Positions 61,689-64,000 of a stretch of DNA of 64,000 nucleotides are shown here, one piece after another. Both the position numbers and the translations under genes were made by a program. Origin of the DNA: Viridothelium virens (lineage: Eukaryota; Ascomycota; Dothideomycetes; Trypetheliales; Trypetheliaceae); contig ML991785.1 of NCBI GenBank assembly GCA_010094025.1, forward strand, positions 186,001-250,000. The letters are read 5' to 3'. Each line of letters starts with the position of its first letter. The first letter of the stretch is position 1. The notes below the pieces were generated by a model. It saw only the letters and a list, made by a program, of their open reading frames with translations, was not told where the DNA came from and made no database searches.

Positions 61689-64000
61689 TTAATGCTCCAG
61701 AAGACGCAAGCTTCCCTGCACCACTACGTTCTCCAGAATCGATCCAGGAGGAATGTCAATGGTGCTACCCTCGCTGCAAACGATGATGACAGTGCCCCTT
61801 AGGGTGACGCCACGACCAATGTTGACAGGTCCAGTGATGGTAAGATGGTCAAGTTCGACGATGTTTGGAATACTGGGAATGCGTGATTGAAAGCTGGAAA
61901 CCTTCTTGAAGTCGCTGCCGAGCTTGATGAGAGGAGCAGGGCCGAAGCGGTTTGGATCGATGACGAGCTGGCCGTGCTTGAGAGTGTAAAGATTGGACTT
62001 GACGAGCATCAGGTCGGAGCAAGTCTTGACGGGCAAGAAGCGGCGACGAGGAACGTTAACGCCGTGTGCGTTGTTGAAATGACGGATAGCAGCTCCCACA
62101 GCGGTCTCGAGCTGGATAATAGAGACGTCCGATTCACCCTTCTTGTCAGCTGGGATGGACTTGCCGTTCGGGATGATCTCCATGGCAAGTTCGTTGTTCT
62201 CAACGACGCGCTTGATGGCTCGGAGGTTCATCCAGATGTTGTTGGTGTTGAAGTACTTGAACTTCTTGATAGACTTGAACTCATTGACGTGTTCCTTGGG
62301 GACCTGAGCAATTTCAAGAAGACGAACGGAGCCCTCGTAGTCGATGATGGTACCACCCTTGACGTCAGCCTTGGTCTTGTCAGTCAACTCCATGATGTAC
62401 TCGGCCTTGGTCTCGACCATGTGCTGAAGGATACGGAGGTCGACAACGGCGCCCAGGTTGTCGGCGTTGGAGAGAAAGATGATCTCAACACCACGCTCGA
62501 GGAGCTGATCGAGAATACCAGAGTTATAGAGCGACTCAAAGACGTCACCGTGGCCAGGAGGATACCAGTCAGAAATCTGAGACTGAGCATTCTTCGGGGC
62601 TGGGAGGAGAGAGTCTTTGAGAACACGAGGGTACTTGGATTGATTGAAGGTCATGATGTCGATGTTGTGACCCTCATATTTCTTAATGATGTTGGCAGTG
62701 TCGGCGTCAGTGTTGAAGGAGTTCATGAGGACAAAGGGAACGTTGACATTGTAAGTGCGGTTGAGGTACTCGATCTGGCGGACTGAGAGATCGAGGAAGG
62801 ACATGCCGTCACGAACTTCAATGACAGACTTGGGCCCGACGCAACCCATGGAGGTACCGAGACCACCGTTGAGCTTCACAACGGCGAGCTTGCCGAGGAA
62901 TTCGACAGCTTCGGAGTTGGCGAGATCATCGTACTCCACGACTTGCTCCGGTTTGGGTGGAGCAATCCGCGACCATTCAATGGCGTTGCCCTTAGCTTTG
63001 TCATTGAGATAGCGGCGGAAGAGAGAGAAGAAGTTGTCCATCTCAGTCTCGAAACGCTAGAGGCCAATCAGCGATGTTCAGTATCATTTTAGTGTGGAGT
63101 TTCTTACCTCCTTGTCGTTTGGATCTGTGACCGTGTCGGCGAGCTGATTCAACGCATTGCGCATCTGAGATGCAGCAACGGAGGTAGAGGTGTTCTCGAA
63201 TTGCTATTTTCATATTTGGTCAGTAAACGCTCCATTTTAGATATGTAATCAACTAGCAGTCTCAGCCATGAGCGGGAAACGGAAAATAGAAGCTGGTTCA
63301 GAATGTCTGTTGTAGGTTGGTGGAGTTCCAAGGTGTGACCGGGAAGTTTGTTTTTTAGAAAGTAAGGCCACTCCGGTATGCAGGGACCACGGTTAATCAG
63401 AGCACGTGAAAGTGCTACGTCAGAGTACAAAGTAAACTTTCACTCTTGTAAAATCGTTAGTAGAGGCGCCTGTAACTTGTTGTACCGGCGAACGCTGCTG
63501 AAGCTTGTAATATTTTGATCCAAAGATGCCAGAGCAGACAGAGGGTTCTGCCGCTACTGTCATCCTGATTCAATAAGGCCAAGGCTGATAGCTGTCAAGG
63601 AGAAGCTATCGACAAGCGAGCTAGAGAGAGATACGTCCTCCAGATCGCAGGACCTAATGTTCAACCCCACCAGGAGTCGAATAGGGTAGCGAAGTAGAGG
63701 GATACACAGTGTGATCATTGTGGCCGGATTGTGGAATAAGGAAAGAGGCGCCTAGGTCTCCACAGCCGGAGGCAGGACCTCAAGATCACGTCGGGCAAGA
63801 GCTGGTCCACAGTGGTCCAATGATTTGAGTATATAGGCCTTGTGTTTCCGTTCTCTAAATTGCAAAGAGCAGGAATTGAGGAAAGCACTTACCACCGCAC
63901 TTTGGGTCTTGCCGTGATGCTTCTGCTGAAAGTCTCCTTCGCCATTCATACCAGCTGCGCTCTTGAGGTGGGAGGGGAGAGCGTCTTTGATTTTGGTGGC
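61689..64000 (-). CDS. UGP1: UTP-glucose-1-phosphate uridylyltransferase, first codons outside window
   Basis: Makes UDP-glucose from UTP and glucose-1-phosphate in the cytosol, feeding glycogen, trehalose, beta-glucan and glycoprotein synthesis. Exons seen: 64000-63893 (partial), 63203-63108, 63056-61689; 523 residues. The visible start ([17 protein letters not shown]) suggests only a codon or two are missing. Nucleotide-binding motif [19 protein letters not shown], then [30 protein letters not shown] and [19 protein letters not shown] cover the active site. [18 protein letters not shown] and [16 protein letters not shown] follow. The C-terminal left-handed beta-helix ([20 protein letters not shown]) ends [11 protein letters not shown], as in fungal oligomeric UGPases. 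The first intron (63892-63204) is 689 nt, far longer than any other here; the second is 51 nt. Confidence 0.95.
63204..63892 (-). other. UGP1: 689-nt intron of UGP1
   Basis: Donor GTAAGT, acceptor AATAG, both phase 0. The junction reads [19 protein letters not shown], matching fungal UGPases. No coding signal inside. Confidence 0.8.

Noticed and set aside
61887-62786. Plus-strand open frame of 299 codons
   Set aside because: Antisense shadow of UGP1; its Val/Leu/Asp/Glu-rich, motif-free composition is the usual product of reading a highly biased gene backwards.

Overview
This is a 64 kb piece of nuclear genome from a filamentous ascomycete (Pezizomycotina). The evidence is dense genes on both strands, mostly 43-112 nt spliceosomal introns with GT...AG borders and CTAAC/CTGAT-like branch sites, pyrimidine-rich leaders before start codons, and fungus-specific families (KRE2/KTR mannosyltransferase, MTC1, DUF7704, DUF7514, HeLo-like/ankyrin protein, fungal patatin). 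The species cannot be named from sequence alone. I worked out 24 protein genes by hand, joining exons by splice sites and reading frame. No tRNA, rRNA, CRISPR array or intact transposon was recognised.

Layout. 1-26.3 kb is mostly core and conserved: the C-terminal part of a RasGAP, a frameshifted APH-type phosphotransferase, a GT15 mannosyltransferase, a C2H2 zinc-finger protein, a 4.2 kb gene-free stretch, then a compact housekeeping block (NOT5, DTD1, cyclophilin-40, DUF7704 membrane protein, F-box/WD40 protein, mitochondrial-type AAA ATPase). 26.3-29.6 kb is gene-free. 29.6-31.5 kb has a small unknown protein and an EXPERA-like membrane protein. 31.5-43.2 kb is a gene-poor accessory zone: a membrane/coiled-coil orphan with a 32-residue repeat, a secreted protein, a patatin-like phospholipase, a Cys-rich single-pass membrane protein and a small membrane orphan. 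43.5-64 kb holds an AT-hook protein divergent from MTC1, a HeLo-like/ankyrin protein, a secreted GH3 glycosidase, a 14-TM MFS transporter, a DUF7514 protein and UGP1 (5' end cut by the window edge).

How genes fit together. Several products touch cell-wall and surface chemistry (UGP1 makes UDP-glucose, GT15 extends mannose chains, GH3 cleaves beta-glycosides), but they are far apart and on different strands, so I do not call a cluster. The accessory zone combines surface, secreted and lipase genes and lies near a HeLo-like/ankyrin gene, a mix typical of fungal interaction and self/non-self functions; a shared pathway is only a guess.

The most unusual signal is compositional. Nine or more coding islands switch from very C-rich to very G-rich on the given strand, always in that order, whichever strand the gene is on. 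Other points of note are a 10-nt microexon in the cyclophilin-40 gene, AAG 3' splice sites concentrated in the patatin gene, and a 689-nt intron in UGP1.
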